Of a stretch of DNA of 17,208 bases, positions 8,901 through 16,402 are shown piece after piece. Under the pieces are notes generated by a model. The model had not been told where the DNA came from, ran no database searches, and worked only from the letters and a program-made list of their open reading frames with translations. Origin of the DNA: Cylindrotheca closterium (taxonomy: Eukaryota > Bacillariophyta > Bacillariophyceae > Bacillariales > Bacillariaceae); the NCBI GenBank assembly GCA_933822405.4, contig CAKOGP040001811.1:1-17208 (forward strand), read 5' to 3'. Both the position numbers and the translations under genes were made by a program. The stretch's first letter is position 1. The number at the start of each line of letters is the position of its first letter.

Positions 8901-10362
8901 TCCAGATGGTGATGAATCGGATGACCTGCCTAATGCTTCCCATCGCGAGTGGGGCGTGCCAGTGGAACAATTAGTGTCCTACCTCAAGCATAACATTGAA
9001 CATACAACCAGTGCATCAAACCAAATACGGATACGCTACCCTCAACTTATGACAGTAGGAGTATATGGCAATGGACAAAGCAAGTACGGGCCAATGGTCT
9101 TGGAGGCAATCTTTGTTGAAACCCACCCAATCTTTGGTGATTATTATAAAGTTGTTTACAAGGACAAGAATCGACGAGCTGCACCAATTGTTCAGCTATA
9201 TCTACCAAACTTGATCTTTCTTTTCCCGCCTCGGAGCCATCCACTCTCGATCCAGGCACGCAAGCTTCCACTCATGGCTTTGAGGATGGCTTCCGCGTTT
9301 GAACGAGATCTAAACCCAATGTTGGTAACAGATCACTCGGAGTTCATTGGGGCACTCAAATCCCTATTTCAAATTGGCAACACATTTTGTGAAGCATTGG
9401 AAGACCAGAACTTCCATGTTCGTTACGAAATGACATTTGTGGCCAGTCCTGATACCACTGGGAACAACATAGAGCCCCCCATCACAGACGCTGTCACCCC
9501 TCTAAATTGCTTAGCCTTTGTGAAGAAAGATGAGCTCAAAGAAAAGATGAGACAGATCATCACAATGCATGAGTCTGTCCTTAAGGAACTCTGCACTGCA
9601 CTGGAGCATTATCCTGCTGTGCTAGCATCCGTAACACCAGCGCAATGGACTGCATGTGTAGCAATGCTGGAATCTCTGGCTCTGCTGTTTGGTCTGGGTG
9701 GAGGAGGGAAGGGAACTTTGTTGAAAACAAGCCTCGAAACAATGTCATCGACCTACTTTCAGACTCACTTCTGGACGATCCCTTCAAATGTTTTGAGACT
9801 GCCTGCAAATGCTGATGGAGCTCCTGGGCTGAAGCTTCCATTTGAGGTTGACCCAACTCTGTTACGTCTACCGCAGGTGGCCCAACTGCATCTACAAAAC
9901 ATGGAGAATGGTGGCACCAACATTGAAACTGTCTTGGATCTCATGGAGGAGGTAATATCTAAGGTATTCCTAAATGGTTTGCCTAAGCTACACCACAGCT
10001 CAGCTGTCAGAATTGCATGTATGCTTGTGTTTCAAGCCTTTCTCAAGGCAAGCAGAGGGGATCACCACAACGAGGAGTCAAGTGAGGTATCTGGTACACT
10101 ATTTGACACAGTTGTATGGGAAAATGTTGGGAAGGACATCGAGTCTACAGCACAATTGTTTGAAGAAGTGGCAACGGCAGTGCTTGCCTACTATAAATTG
10201 GAGTCTTCCAATAGGCTTCTAACAAAATTGAAGAAGGATTTGAAAACTTTGGAAGAACAAGCCGGTCCTAACCCAAAGACTTTGACCAAAAAACTGTGGG
10301 CTGAGGCAGCCAGGAAGCTGGGAGATGCTGCTTCGATTTCAGCACTGTGCCGATGGGAATAA
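5935..10362 (+). CDS. Chromatin-reader-like protein: duplicated SH3-like units, Tudor-like domain, UIM-like repeats
   Basis: A 1475-residue protein starting at ATG 5935 (A at -3). Seen, in order: two tandem homologous units (7-104 and 105-196), each beginning G-D-T-V with a small beta-barrel pattern, then K-V-P and a basic linker; an NLS-like RKKVKK at 209-214; a Tudor-like domain at 238-291 (G-x-x-V-A-K-M-F ... Y-x-D-G-D-R-E-D-V ... E-L); four acidic LQAAL repeats (about 372-508) resembling ubiquitin-interacting motifs; an unrecognised region of about 550-910; an acidic Ser/Asp/Glu tract at 913-1000; and an unrecognised mostly helical C-terminal region of about 1000-1475. Known: Tudor-like barrels of this sort bind modified histone tails and are common in diatom proteins. 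Inference: a nuclear protein reading chromatin and perhaps ubiquitin. Its final 900 residues match nothing I know. It converges on the transposase gene. Confidence 0.85.
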   Translation: MSPHSPIRVGDTVFSKSYALGIVRTVLTETDGKTETVKVVWDDNLTTVVHVDSLKKVPEESPSRRRSVPRSTPRSKSKANPGFHDGYRKGAAGPTTPPRLLHSSIGIGDTVMDKHGQQGKAVEEVTVTPDGDSTIKVSWDAYERADIVNVNTLQKVPGEASAKKKSVLKAIQGIVHGCGKGTAGPDPIAPRMLLGSFDKQSDLEEQPARKKVKKMDEDPALARYQKLNKNVFWNKEPFKGTQVAKMFEGREWHEGYVRCSWVEENGRKKQYSLIYTDGDREDVDLDELKRLVANFNRRKEVICIDIDDNNVKDVVLPAPECHAQESSNPNSQLSSPSANDDDATTTAVNTDTHCGSNRFDNASGHRDDKDEQSDDDSVLQAALQQEQDSSYQHSQLSNLNAHNDDFNNGADKDVQSEDDSLLQAALQQEPDDATDNTDGHRADEDAQSEEDSVLQAALEQESDDATTTSVYTNNHHARDHLDNTGGHRADEAVPSDDSVVQAALQHQQGQEEEQDPEPSDASSISNVSADHLDAPDDFIDNDEDEDLQEIKRHHELLTRLFKHLDLDQYLECEGPAPEALKVGVDADSVGILTEDLSEVNCFNVTGLEFKHAKTGKRPYKVRASVARSRDFHPTKKNQDPMKKPTTLDRFPSFTVGHLNFGDLKVYLSIHVLHQGMVDRRCDQAIVDTWNAVNDWALRKSTFEKIMELQENWKFYSTRQSRGSFKETVETYLRAIQGMRALGTVGGESKKIVFRGQFVPLLHINLIRYKLQSLSETRTSDLKGADNKSAFLLCWNSIYLLQNAGFKATWRECLQPNPGTTFNECRFCPQEDPSRYNKWMRGQVRKTYEEARKVFVNDEVGIQFETTRIAIDIAITFESGRDYHVVPLGKNAETTVKQATAIRHGNRTLYDGASSSDSETDSDSSSDSETESDSSSDSETDSDKEDAQRSNSDSEPDSQSDTGEEEEANELPDGGESESETETEEEVNEFPDGDESDDLPNASHREWGVPVEQLVSYLKHNIEHTTSASNQIRIRYPQLMTVGVYGNGQSKYGPMVLEAIFVETHPIFGDYYKVVYKDKNRRAAPIVQLYLPNLIFLFPPRSHPLSIQARKLPLMALRMASAFERDLNPMLVTDHSEFIGALKSLFQIGNTFCEALEDQNFHVRYEMTFVASPDTTGNNIEPPITDAVTPLNCLAFVKKDELKEKMRQIITMHESVLKELCTALEHYPAVLASVTPAQWTACVAMLESLALLFGLGGGGKGTLLKTSLETMSSTYFQTHFWTIPSNVLRLPANADGAPGLKLPFEVDPTLLRLPQVAQLHLQNMENGGTNIETVLDLMEEVISKVFLNGLPKLHHSSAVRIACMLVFQAFLKASRGDHHNEESSEVSGTLFDTVVWENVGKDIESTAQLFEEVATAVLAYYKLESSNRLLTKLKKDLKTLEEQAGPNPKTLTKKLWAEAARKLGDAASISALCRWE
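5953..6522 (+). repeat. Tandem duplication of an SH3-like unit plus linker
   Basis: Residues 7-104 and 105-196 align along their length: I-x-x-G-D-T-V at the start, a central K-V-x-W-D, then K-V-P-x-E, a basic Lys/Arg-Ser-V segment, a G-x-G-K-G-x-A-G-P-like stretch, and P-R-x-L-L at the end. DNA similarity is still visible (AAAAAGTACCAG at both linkers), though the copies have clearly diverged. The duplication therefore covers barrel and linker together. Confidence 0.75.
7048..7458 (+). repeat. Four UIM-like acidic protein repeats
   Basis: Cores at residues 372-386, 415-429, 447-461 and 494-508 share S-x-[DE]-D-S-[VL]-[LV]-Q-A-A-L-x-x-[EQ]; spacing is 43, 32 and 47 residues, and the linkers share G-H-R-x-D-E/K-D. 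The pattern of acids, hydrophobic, x-x-A-L fits the ubiquitin-interacting motif, but the usual Ser three residues after the A-L pair is Glu (Gln in the last). DNA identity among copies (CTTCAAGCAGCTCT) points to internal duplication. Confidence 0.7.
8671..8760 (+). repeat. 30-bp coding minisatellite, three copies
   Basis: Three adjacent 30-bp units starting AGCAGTTCTGATTCAGAGAC differ by one base (A instead of C at 8724, Asp-Ser to Glu-Ser). They encode the decapeptide SSSDSETDSD-type repeat at residues 913-942. Such near-identity suggests recent expansion, so copy number may vary between alleles. Confidence 0.95.
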
Positions 10363-11777
10363 GAAATGGCAGAAACTCTTGGTTAGCCAATCTCCTACCA
10401 TACGACCTTGTTGTGAGTACATTTTCAGATAAATTTCCCTGCAGTATTATAATTAGATATCTAAACTAGACCTTTGTATACTTCAAATTGCGAATGTGGC
10501 TAGATTCAATCACAGGGAAGGCAATTCCACAAAGTCACTTTTTTACAGTAGGCAAAAGAGAAAAAATTAAGCTTGCCTAGAATCTCTTTACCAGTACAGC
10601 ACTCCAAAACACCACCCCAAGTCAATACTAGGGGGGGGTTGGACAAGTTTGAACTTAGTGACATGGTGTGCTGGTAACCACTCGGCGACTGAGAAGGATT
10701 CCACACACAATCTTGGATGAACCTGGATTGATCCCCAAAGCAGTGTGAGTGCCATTCCATCGCTTGCACCTAGAAATCACCCATTCAACCCCCCCCCAAT
10801 CTTATCATAGTTACCAATGGACGGCAAATATGCGTTAGAATGAAGAAGTTTGGTGAAATTTCGTCCACACCAATACCAAGTCACTTTTAGGACCGAAAAT
10901 CAATGATTTCTGACCCCATGCTGGCTAGATAATTCTTGATCTAGGCCAAATCATTGCCTCGGTCCCGGAAAATCTAAACAATAGGTATCCAAGGGGCCCT
11001 CTGGTGTATTGTTGAATGTATGGTTGTCTCCCGGGCGGCCACACCGACCCTCCTGATGAAAGGTGAACCGACAGCACCAAACACTTGAATTCAAAAATCT
11101 CAGCAAATATTCGAAAGAAAAAGCCACCGAATGGATCTCTGAGTAGGTATGATCACTGCGAAGCTTTCCAGCACATGTTGCATATGAGGCCTTGGCCCTT
11201 TTGACCTTCTGCAGACCAGGTTGTGCAACCCAACAAAACATGTTGGACGAAATATGGTAGAATGTAGTGTAACTGAGGCGAAAAAAAGGGTGAATCGCTA
11301 CTCCAGTCATATTCCATCTATCACATATGCTTGCAATAACATTTTCTTCAGCGTTTACTTCTCTGGGCGCCCACACCGGCTTGTCGAAAAGGAAGGAAAC
11401 AATTTCATCATTGCACCTTGATGAGCACCAAATCGTCAATTTTGGTAGAAGAGGTAACGCGAATGAATTTCCGTTTAGCTCTTGTCTCGTTGGATACGGT
11501 AGCTATGAGTCGGATTGAGTAGAAAGATCTTGTTGACAATTCTTTTGCCAGTCCAAACAACCAACAAAACCAATCAAGGTGGATTGTTGTGTGAATTTCG
11601 CCCAAGAAATATTACTCAACATCATAGCCGCCGCTGCGGACGTAGTAAAAGTATCAAAAATGCTTGACACACCCTCTAATTCAACACTTTCCTTTCATGG
11701 GGCCCAGGCCGTGCCATCCATTGCGATGGACGAATTTGCAACTCAATATTCTGGGGGGAAAATCGTCCTGTAGGAGC
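10363..11777. other. Central 1.4-kb region between convergent genes, no convincing gene
   Basis: This is the shared 3' side of the 1475-residue gene and the transposase gene. Seen: a perfect 12-bp palindrome TTAGATATCTAA (10453-10464), a G8 run at 10631-10638 with an oppositely oriented C9 run at 10789-10797, and a small inverted repeat CCAACA-aaaca-TGTTGG (11230-11246). A 162-codon minus-strand frame (10951-11439) has no recognisable motif and does not look like the missing transposase C-terminus. Immediately after the transposase TGA the same frame stays open for 33 more codons, then stops. Confidence 0.5.
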
Positions 11778-13646
11778 TCAGATACCGCCCCTCAAATAGT
11801 AGCATTGTTTGGTCCAGACAAGAAGGGTTCTATCCTTCTTTGCTGCATGGCTATCAACATATTTTCGCCAGCCTTCAAAATTAGGGGACTCTGGGATAAC
11901 ATTTTGAAATTGAGATGCCTGGGCAACAAAGGAATAGTATTGACGACCATAGGATGGGCCAAGAGACCCCTGAGAGAGTTTGTCCACAAATTGTGCAATG
12001 AGAGGAATGCATTTGTGTAGTGGCTTATCCGCTTCTACAGCAGGGCAGAGACATCTGCGAGACATTCTAGGGGATGTTTCAGATTGATCTGCAACCCTTT
12101 GGGCTAGCATATCATTGCTCAGATTGTCACCAATCATTGATGCTAGTGGGGGTATGATGCGGAAGGAACCACAAAAGGCACCACGTCTGAATAACATTTG
12201 GGGTCTATGGGTTTGGAGAGTCTTCAGAGGTTCTAGAAGAAGAGAAAGACAGTGGTGGTAGTCTCTCAATGCCAGGCTACGCTTGTTTGTGGTGGTGGTT
12301 GGAGAGTGTTGGTGCTTGAGCCATTTTAGACTTGGGACATATCCAAGCAAGATCCAGTTCTCTGCGATTTCTCTGGAGCCCTGGCTGAGATTAGCAGAGG
12401 TAACTGCAAATGGTTCAAGTCCATTCTTCTCTATCCTGTCAATGCCAGTCTTGTCCATGTATGCCACAAGTGGATGAAGAAGATAATCACCACTATCCAA
12501 GTCAAGCTTGTACATTTCCAGGGCCTTCTTGTACCATTCGCCAGAGACAAAGTCAGGGATGGTGGGTGGTTCCTCCAGGGCCCCATCCATGGTATTGATA
12601 AATGGGGACACATCCTTGTCTTGAGGTGTCCTGATGCTGAGGTTACCATAATCAGCAAAAACATTGCTCATAAGATGATCCTGAAGCCGTGCCTGAAAAT
12701 CAAATCTATGGATCCTTGTCCTCAGACCAGATTCAAGATTCACATCAAGAACAGTGGGGGGGGATGCTCCAACAGTTTTCTCTATGCGTTTGAGAAGTGA
12801 TTCCCTCTTTGTAATGTAAGGACTTCCAAGATGGAACCCAGCATATGTCCAATTTGCTTCTTGAAGAATCCCAATAATCCTGTCTGGAAGGTAGAGGGGA
12901 GATCCAGCTTGGTAGCATTCGAAATGGATTTTGGCTAAGACTTTGTCTGCAGGAAGGAATTGGTTTGAAAATTGCCTTTGCTGTTCTTCCATTGGAAAGT
13001 TGTACACCTTACCGATTTCCGAGTTTAATTTGCAACCCATAATGGTGGTAGTGGTGGTCCTAGGATAGTCTTTCCTATTGGATGCATTCGGCAGGGGCAA
13101 GGGTGCATGCACTGCAAGGCTGCTGTTTTCCAAAGGTGGGCAAGTTGAGTTGCATTCAATGAGAAGGTTTGGTGGGAATGGTTGTCCAAGCTTGAGCCTC
13201 TCCATTTCTCCAGCAAAGTCAGTAAGTTCTGGATCAAAGTTGACATCATCCACATCTCTAGCTGCTATTGGTGGGGGGGGTTCTGGAACAGGAACAGGGG
13301 AACGAACACTGCGCCTTCGTTTGGAACTCCTGCAAGCTGCTGCAGCCAGGGAGGAGGACCACTTTCTCTTCTCCCTAGTATGGGGAGCTTCCTGCAGTGA
13401 AGATTTTGGCTCATCAGATTGGAACTCGATTTCTGAGGGCAGTACTGGGGGATTGTAAACTTGTTGGCAAACATATTCCGAGGGGTTGATGGGGTTCTGA
13501 TTGAGCTGCTGCCTCTGCTGCCTCCTGCCATTATGTCTATCAATTGCACCTGGACACCAACTGGAATTGTTTTGATGCTGGATAAGAGCATTCACTCTGC
13601 GGAATTCATCACCACAGTCCTTACATTGGTAGGGGTTGGAGGTCAT
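11778..13646 (-). CDS. Plavaka/KDZ-like DDE transposase, apparently C-terminally truncated
   Basis: A 622-residue frame starting at ATG 13646 (A at -3). Seen: an N-terminal C2HC finger, C8-x2-C11-x12-H24-x6-C31; a basic NLS-like stretch at about 91-115; a Pro-rich linker; then a transposase core with W-Y-K-K, P-L-V-A-Y-M-D-K-T (D398), L-E-P-F-A-V, L-G-Y-V-P, a later I-G-D-N (D507) and C-L-C-P followed by E-A-D and H-K-C. Known: Plavaka and KDZ transposases place the first catalytic Asp in a 'DKT'-like strand, the second in a 'GD' strand, and carry a Cys insert just after it. The order and local patterns match. The family normally continues for several hundred residues to a catalytic Glu, which I cannot find; the frame ends about 115 residues after D507. 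So it is truncated, split by an intron, or non-catalytic. The next gene upstream on the same strand encodes another finger protein. Confidence 0.8.
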   Translation of the reverse strand: MTSNPYQCKDCGDEFRRVNALIQHQNNSSWCPGAIDRHNGRRQQRQQLNQNPINPSEYVCQQVYNPPVLPSEIEFQSDEPKSSLQEAPHTREKRKWSSSLAAAACRSSKRRRSVRSPVPVPEPPPPIAARDVDDVNFDPELTDFAGEMERLKLGQPFPPNLLIECNSTCPPLENSSLAVHAPLPLPNASNRKDYPRTTTTTIMGCKLNSEIGKVYNFPMEEQQRQFSNQFLPADKVLAKIHFECYQAGSPLYLPDRIIGILQEANWTYAGFHLGSPYITKRESLLKRIEKTVGASPPTVLDVNLESGLRTRIHRFDFQARLQDHLMSNVFADYGNLSIRTPQDKDVSPFINTMDGALEEPPTIPDFVSGEWYKKALEMYKLDLDSGDYLLHPLVAYMDKTGIDRIEKNGLEPFAVTSANLSQGSREIAENWILLGYVPSLKWLKHQHSPTTTTNKRSLALRDYHHCLSLLLEPLKTLQTHRPQMLFRRGAFCGSFRIIPPLASMIGDNLSNDMLAQRVADQSETSPRMSRRCLCPAVEADKPLHKCIPLIAQFVDKLSQGSLGPSYGRQYYSFVAQASQFQNVIPESPNFEGWRKYVDSHAAKKDRTLLVWTKQCYYLRGGI

Positions 13647-14191
13647 ATTGAGTGTGAGAGAAGTGGAGAATAAAGATAGAAAAGCAATAAAAATAAATTT
13701 GGAAAAGAAATGCCTGAAGTGTGTTGTCGAAATAGGTGGCAGTCATTCAGTGTCATAATGCCTCAAATAAAATGTACGAAATTAGTTTTAGTTGACAGCA
13801 GGAGCCTTTACTTTATATTATAATGTCATTTATTGCAAAACATTATTGCAGGGGGGGAGTGTAAAGTATAGTTCTGAAAAAACAATGAATGAAAACATGA
13901 AACATATTGCAGAAAAAAAGTAGCAAATATAAACATGGAAATGCCCAGAATAAAATGTTGGGTATTAATTCGATTTACGGGTGCCAGTAAAAATGTCAAT
14001 TTTACACACAATTATTGACAATACTTATTTCAAAAAAGGAGTGCGGAATATTGCCCTAAGAAAACAAAGGATGGAAACATGGAAAATATTGTAGAACAGA
14101 ATTGTCATTTATTTCAATATAAATTTGCAGAAATTGAGTGGCCAAGTGTCCAATCCTGGAATTTTCTGGTCCCTGATGAAGTGTTTGAATT
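13647..14191. other. Spacer between the two minus-strand genes, with diverged repeats
   Basis: This 545-bp A/T-rich spacer should contain the promoter of the transposase gene and the 3' end of the finger-protein gene. No gene is supported. It contains a diverged direct repeat (described separately). Confidence 0.5.
13822..14130. repeat. Diverged direct repeats, offset 182 bp
   Basis: A 59-bp segment beginning GGAGTG at 13856-13914 aligns without gaps to 14038-14096 (about three quarters of positions identical by eye), an offset of exactly 182 bp. A second, separate pair is the 30-bp AATGTCATTTATTG-like segment at 13822-13851 and its relative at 14101-14130. Together they suggest an old, decayed tandem array. 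Confidence 0.6.
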
Positions 14192-15832
14192 TTACCTATC
14201 CCTACCCCTTTCTTTTTCGTAAAAGACCCTATGGTGGTACCATTGGCTCCCAAAACTTGTTTTCAGACTGAAGGATGGATCCAATAGAGCTGACACAAGT
14301 GTGTTCCCGTTTGCTCCAAGAATCTTGCAGAAGAGAGTCTGAAACCTATCCCTGATCTTTGGAATAAGCTGTGACCATAAAGCCTTTGGGTACCTGCTAC
14401 CAGATACCACCACGTCTCCATTCTGTGACACATAGTCCCCTGATCTGCCATTCTTCCTCTGTTTCTCGTATTCTCGAACCTGCCTTATGAGCGGCGACAG
14501 AGTCTGGATGACCCGTCCTTGTTGTACCTCCTTGCAGAGAGCCAGCTGTCGACCAATATAATTATTCCCATTACACCTGAAAGCCTCCCCAAGACTGCCC
14601 AGACGGCAGATGTAAAGAATTGTTGCCAAAGTGCTGCCAATGGCATATGCACCCTTCAAAGATTCTGATGATTCAAAGAAACGAAATGACGTGTATTGTA
14701 GTAGTTCGGGGGAACCGTCAATGAGATTTTCTCCATTCTGCAAACTCAACATGTACAGATACTTTGGGACTTGTAGTGGTGCCCGTTCATCAACAAATCC
14801 ATGGATCAAACCAAAAGCCTTCCATGTGAAATGAATAATCTTTTTCAACTCGGAGCAGACGGGTTCGATCTTGTTTCTCACCGTGAAAATGCTTTCATAC
14901 TCAGTATCGACACGAAATGAAAGCATCTCATGGCGAACACTCCCGGGCAACATGGCAACCATCCTTGCTGAATACTGGCGCATCCATTCGTCTGCCCCTG
15001 AAATAAACGCCATTGGGGAATCCGGACCCTCGCGCACACGCTCTATTCCAGCCTGAACAAAGGTTGCTGGTGATTTTGATCCAATTGTTGAAACAAGGAG
15101 TGGTAGCAAAATCTCGACCAGACAGCTGGGCGACTTCATCTTGTCAACCAGTTCATTCTTTAGAGCAGCATGATTAGTGCCAAGACACAATAAAATAGCG
15201 TCGTCTGGCAATTGATCTTGAACCAACCCATCTACTGCACTCTCCTGTACAACTCTATCCACATAAATACCGCCCCCACTTATTCCGGACTCCAACTGGC
15301 TTGCACCTGGCGTTGGACCTATGTAGTGCAGCGTGTGATACGCCATGCACTCCCGCTCAAAATTCACCCTTTCATGCCTGCATTTTGTAGAATTGTTCCT
15401 TTTGAAGTGTTTGGAGAACGAGTCTCTTTTAAGATATAGTCGCCCACATGGAACACAAATAAAAGCCCTCATCAGTTTGGGTTCGGCATCATATTTGAAT
15501 TTTACGTCGTCCCTTGTGACTCCCTTCAACTTTGCAACAGGACAGCTATTCGCTAGATGACATGCGAAATAGCTGTTCAAAACCTGTTTCCCACAGAAGC
15601 ACAAGCATCCACTTGGAGATGATAGAACAGTTAGGTTGGGCGTCAAAAAAGGATCATCGTCCTCTTTGCCCTCCGCGGATACAGCAAAATCCAAGTCCAT
15701 CAACAATGATTGCAAGTTTTTTGTTGTTGCGATATGGCTGCTTCTGCGGAAACTCGTTCGTTTCATGCTCACGTAGGCCAGGCATACGTCCAGTCTTGTA
15801 CACGCGCAGGACCAGCATACTTTCACTGACAT
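14192..15832 (-). CDS. Protein with two C2HC-like zinc fingers and an unrecognised helical domain
   Basis: A 546-residue frame from ATG 15832. A second in-frame ATG at 15766 (M23) has the better context (A at -3) and may be the real start, giving 524 residues. Seen: finger one, C78-x-C80-x11-H92-x4-C97; finger two, C126-x2-C129-x12-H142-x8-C151, followed by C-R-H-E; then a mixed hydrophobic/charged, probably helical region to the end, with a basic stretch near 455-465 (E-K-Q-R-K-N-G-R). Finger two has the same C-x2-C-x12-H spacing as the finger of the transposase next door, which suggests related DNA-binding modules. The two-finger front recalls fungal OrsD-like and helicase-linked proteins, but I cannot confirm that; no helicase or nuclease motifs are visible. 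The two genes lie in tandem with 545 bp between them. Function unknown; nucleic-acid binding is an inference. Confidence 0.75.
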   Translation of the reverse strand: MSVKVCWSCACTRLDVCLAYVSMKRTSFRRSSHIATTKNLQSLLMDLDFAVSAEGKEDDDPFLTPNLTVLSSPSGCLCFCGKQVLNSYFACHLANSCPVAKLKGVTRDDVKFKYDAEPKLMRAFICVPCGRLYLKRDSFSKHFKRNNSTKCRHERVNFERECMAYHTLHYIGPTPGASQLESGISGGGIYVDRVVQESAVDGLVQDQLPDDAILLCLGTNHAALKNELVDKMKSPSCLVEILLPLLVSTIGSKSPATFVQAGIERVREGPDSPMAFISGADEWMRQYSARMVAMLPGSVRHEMLSFRVDTEYESIFTVRNKIEPVCSELKKIIHFTWKAFGLIHGFVDERAPLQVPKYLYMLSLQNGENLIDGSPELLQYTSFRFFESSESLKGAYAIGSTLATILYICRLGSLGEAFRCNGNNYIGRQLALCKEVQQGRVIQTLSPLIRQVREYEKQRKNGRSGDYVSQNGDVVVSGSRYPKALWSQLIPKIRDRFQTLFCKILGANGNTLVSALLDPSFSLKTSFGSQWYHHRVFYEKERGRDR

Positions 15833-16402
15833 TTAGCACGGCCCCGTGTCCTATTGCTAGGTAATGTTTGGGGAATTAGAGGGGAATTGGGCCGCCAGGC
15901 GCGTGGGAGAGTTGGCCACTCCCGCTCTGGAAAACATGTAATTTCGCAAGATTGATGTAACTCGTCCAACACATCAACACACACAAAAACATTGTCTGTT
16001 GCACGTTGATCCTCTTTTGTCTTATTGTTGTTTCTTCGATTCCTCCTCAAATTGTATGTTTGTTGCCTTCATCTTTTCGTCTCCTTGGAGGGAGTAAAAC
16101 TCCTCCCTTCATGCCATCAGTTGCTTGCTACGACTTGATGCTTGAAGGAAGATTTTTTGGTGACTACGTCGTCGCCGCGAGGCCAATATGCATGTATAGT
16201 TGGTTGCGAACTATACAATAATGCATGCTTGTCACACTAATTCTAGGATCGCAAGATGGAGAATACAGGAATTAAAATAGATAAGATTTACACTCTTTTT
16301 CATATGTCTAGCAGCGTGCAACGACGATTGCATCTTCTCCAGCAATAGAAGATTGCCAACATAACAATAATTCCACACCTTCTCCCTGACGATGTTTGTA
16401 GC
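15833..16402. other. Upstream region of the finger-protein gene
   Basis: This 570-bp spacer should hold the promoter of the minus-strand finger-protein gene. No gene is supported. It includes a strong hairpin (16188-16226). A stretch near 16310 (GTCTAGCAGCGTGCAACG) loosely resembles part of the right-array unit (CGCTAGCAGCACCTAA), so a decayed repeat copy may precede the array. Confidence 0.45.
16188..16226. repeat. Long imperfect palindrome / hairpin
   Basis: TGTATAGTT at 16193-16201 and AACTATACA at 16209-16217 are exact reverse complements around a 7-base loop. Outside a four-base bulge (ATAA, 16218-16221), ATGCA at 16188-16192 pairs with TGCAT at 16222-16226. That gives 14 paired positions. 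It lies about 360 bp upstream of the finger-protein gene start and 175 bp before the right array. Confidence 0.8.

Noticed and set aside
10951..11439. Possible C-terminal exon of the transposase in the central region
   Set aside because: The 162-residue product lacks the features expected of the family's C-terminal part and I could not place splice sites with confidence.
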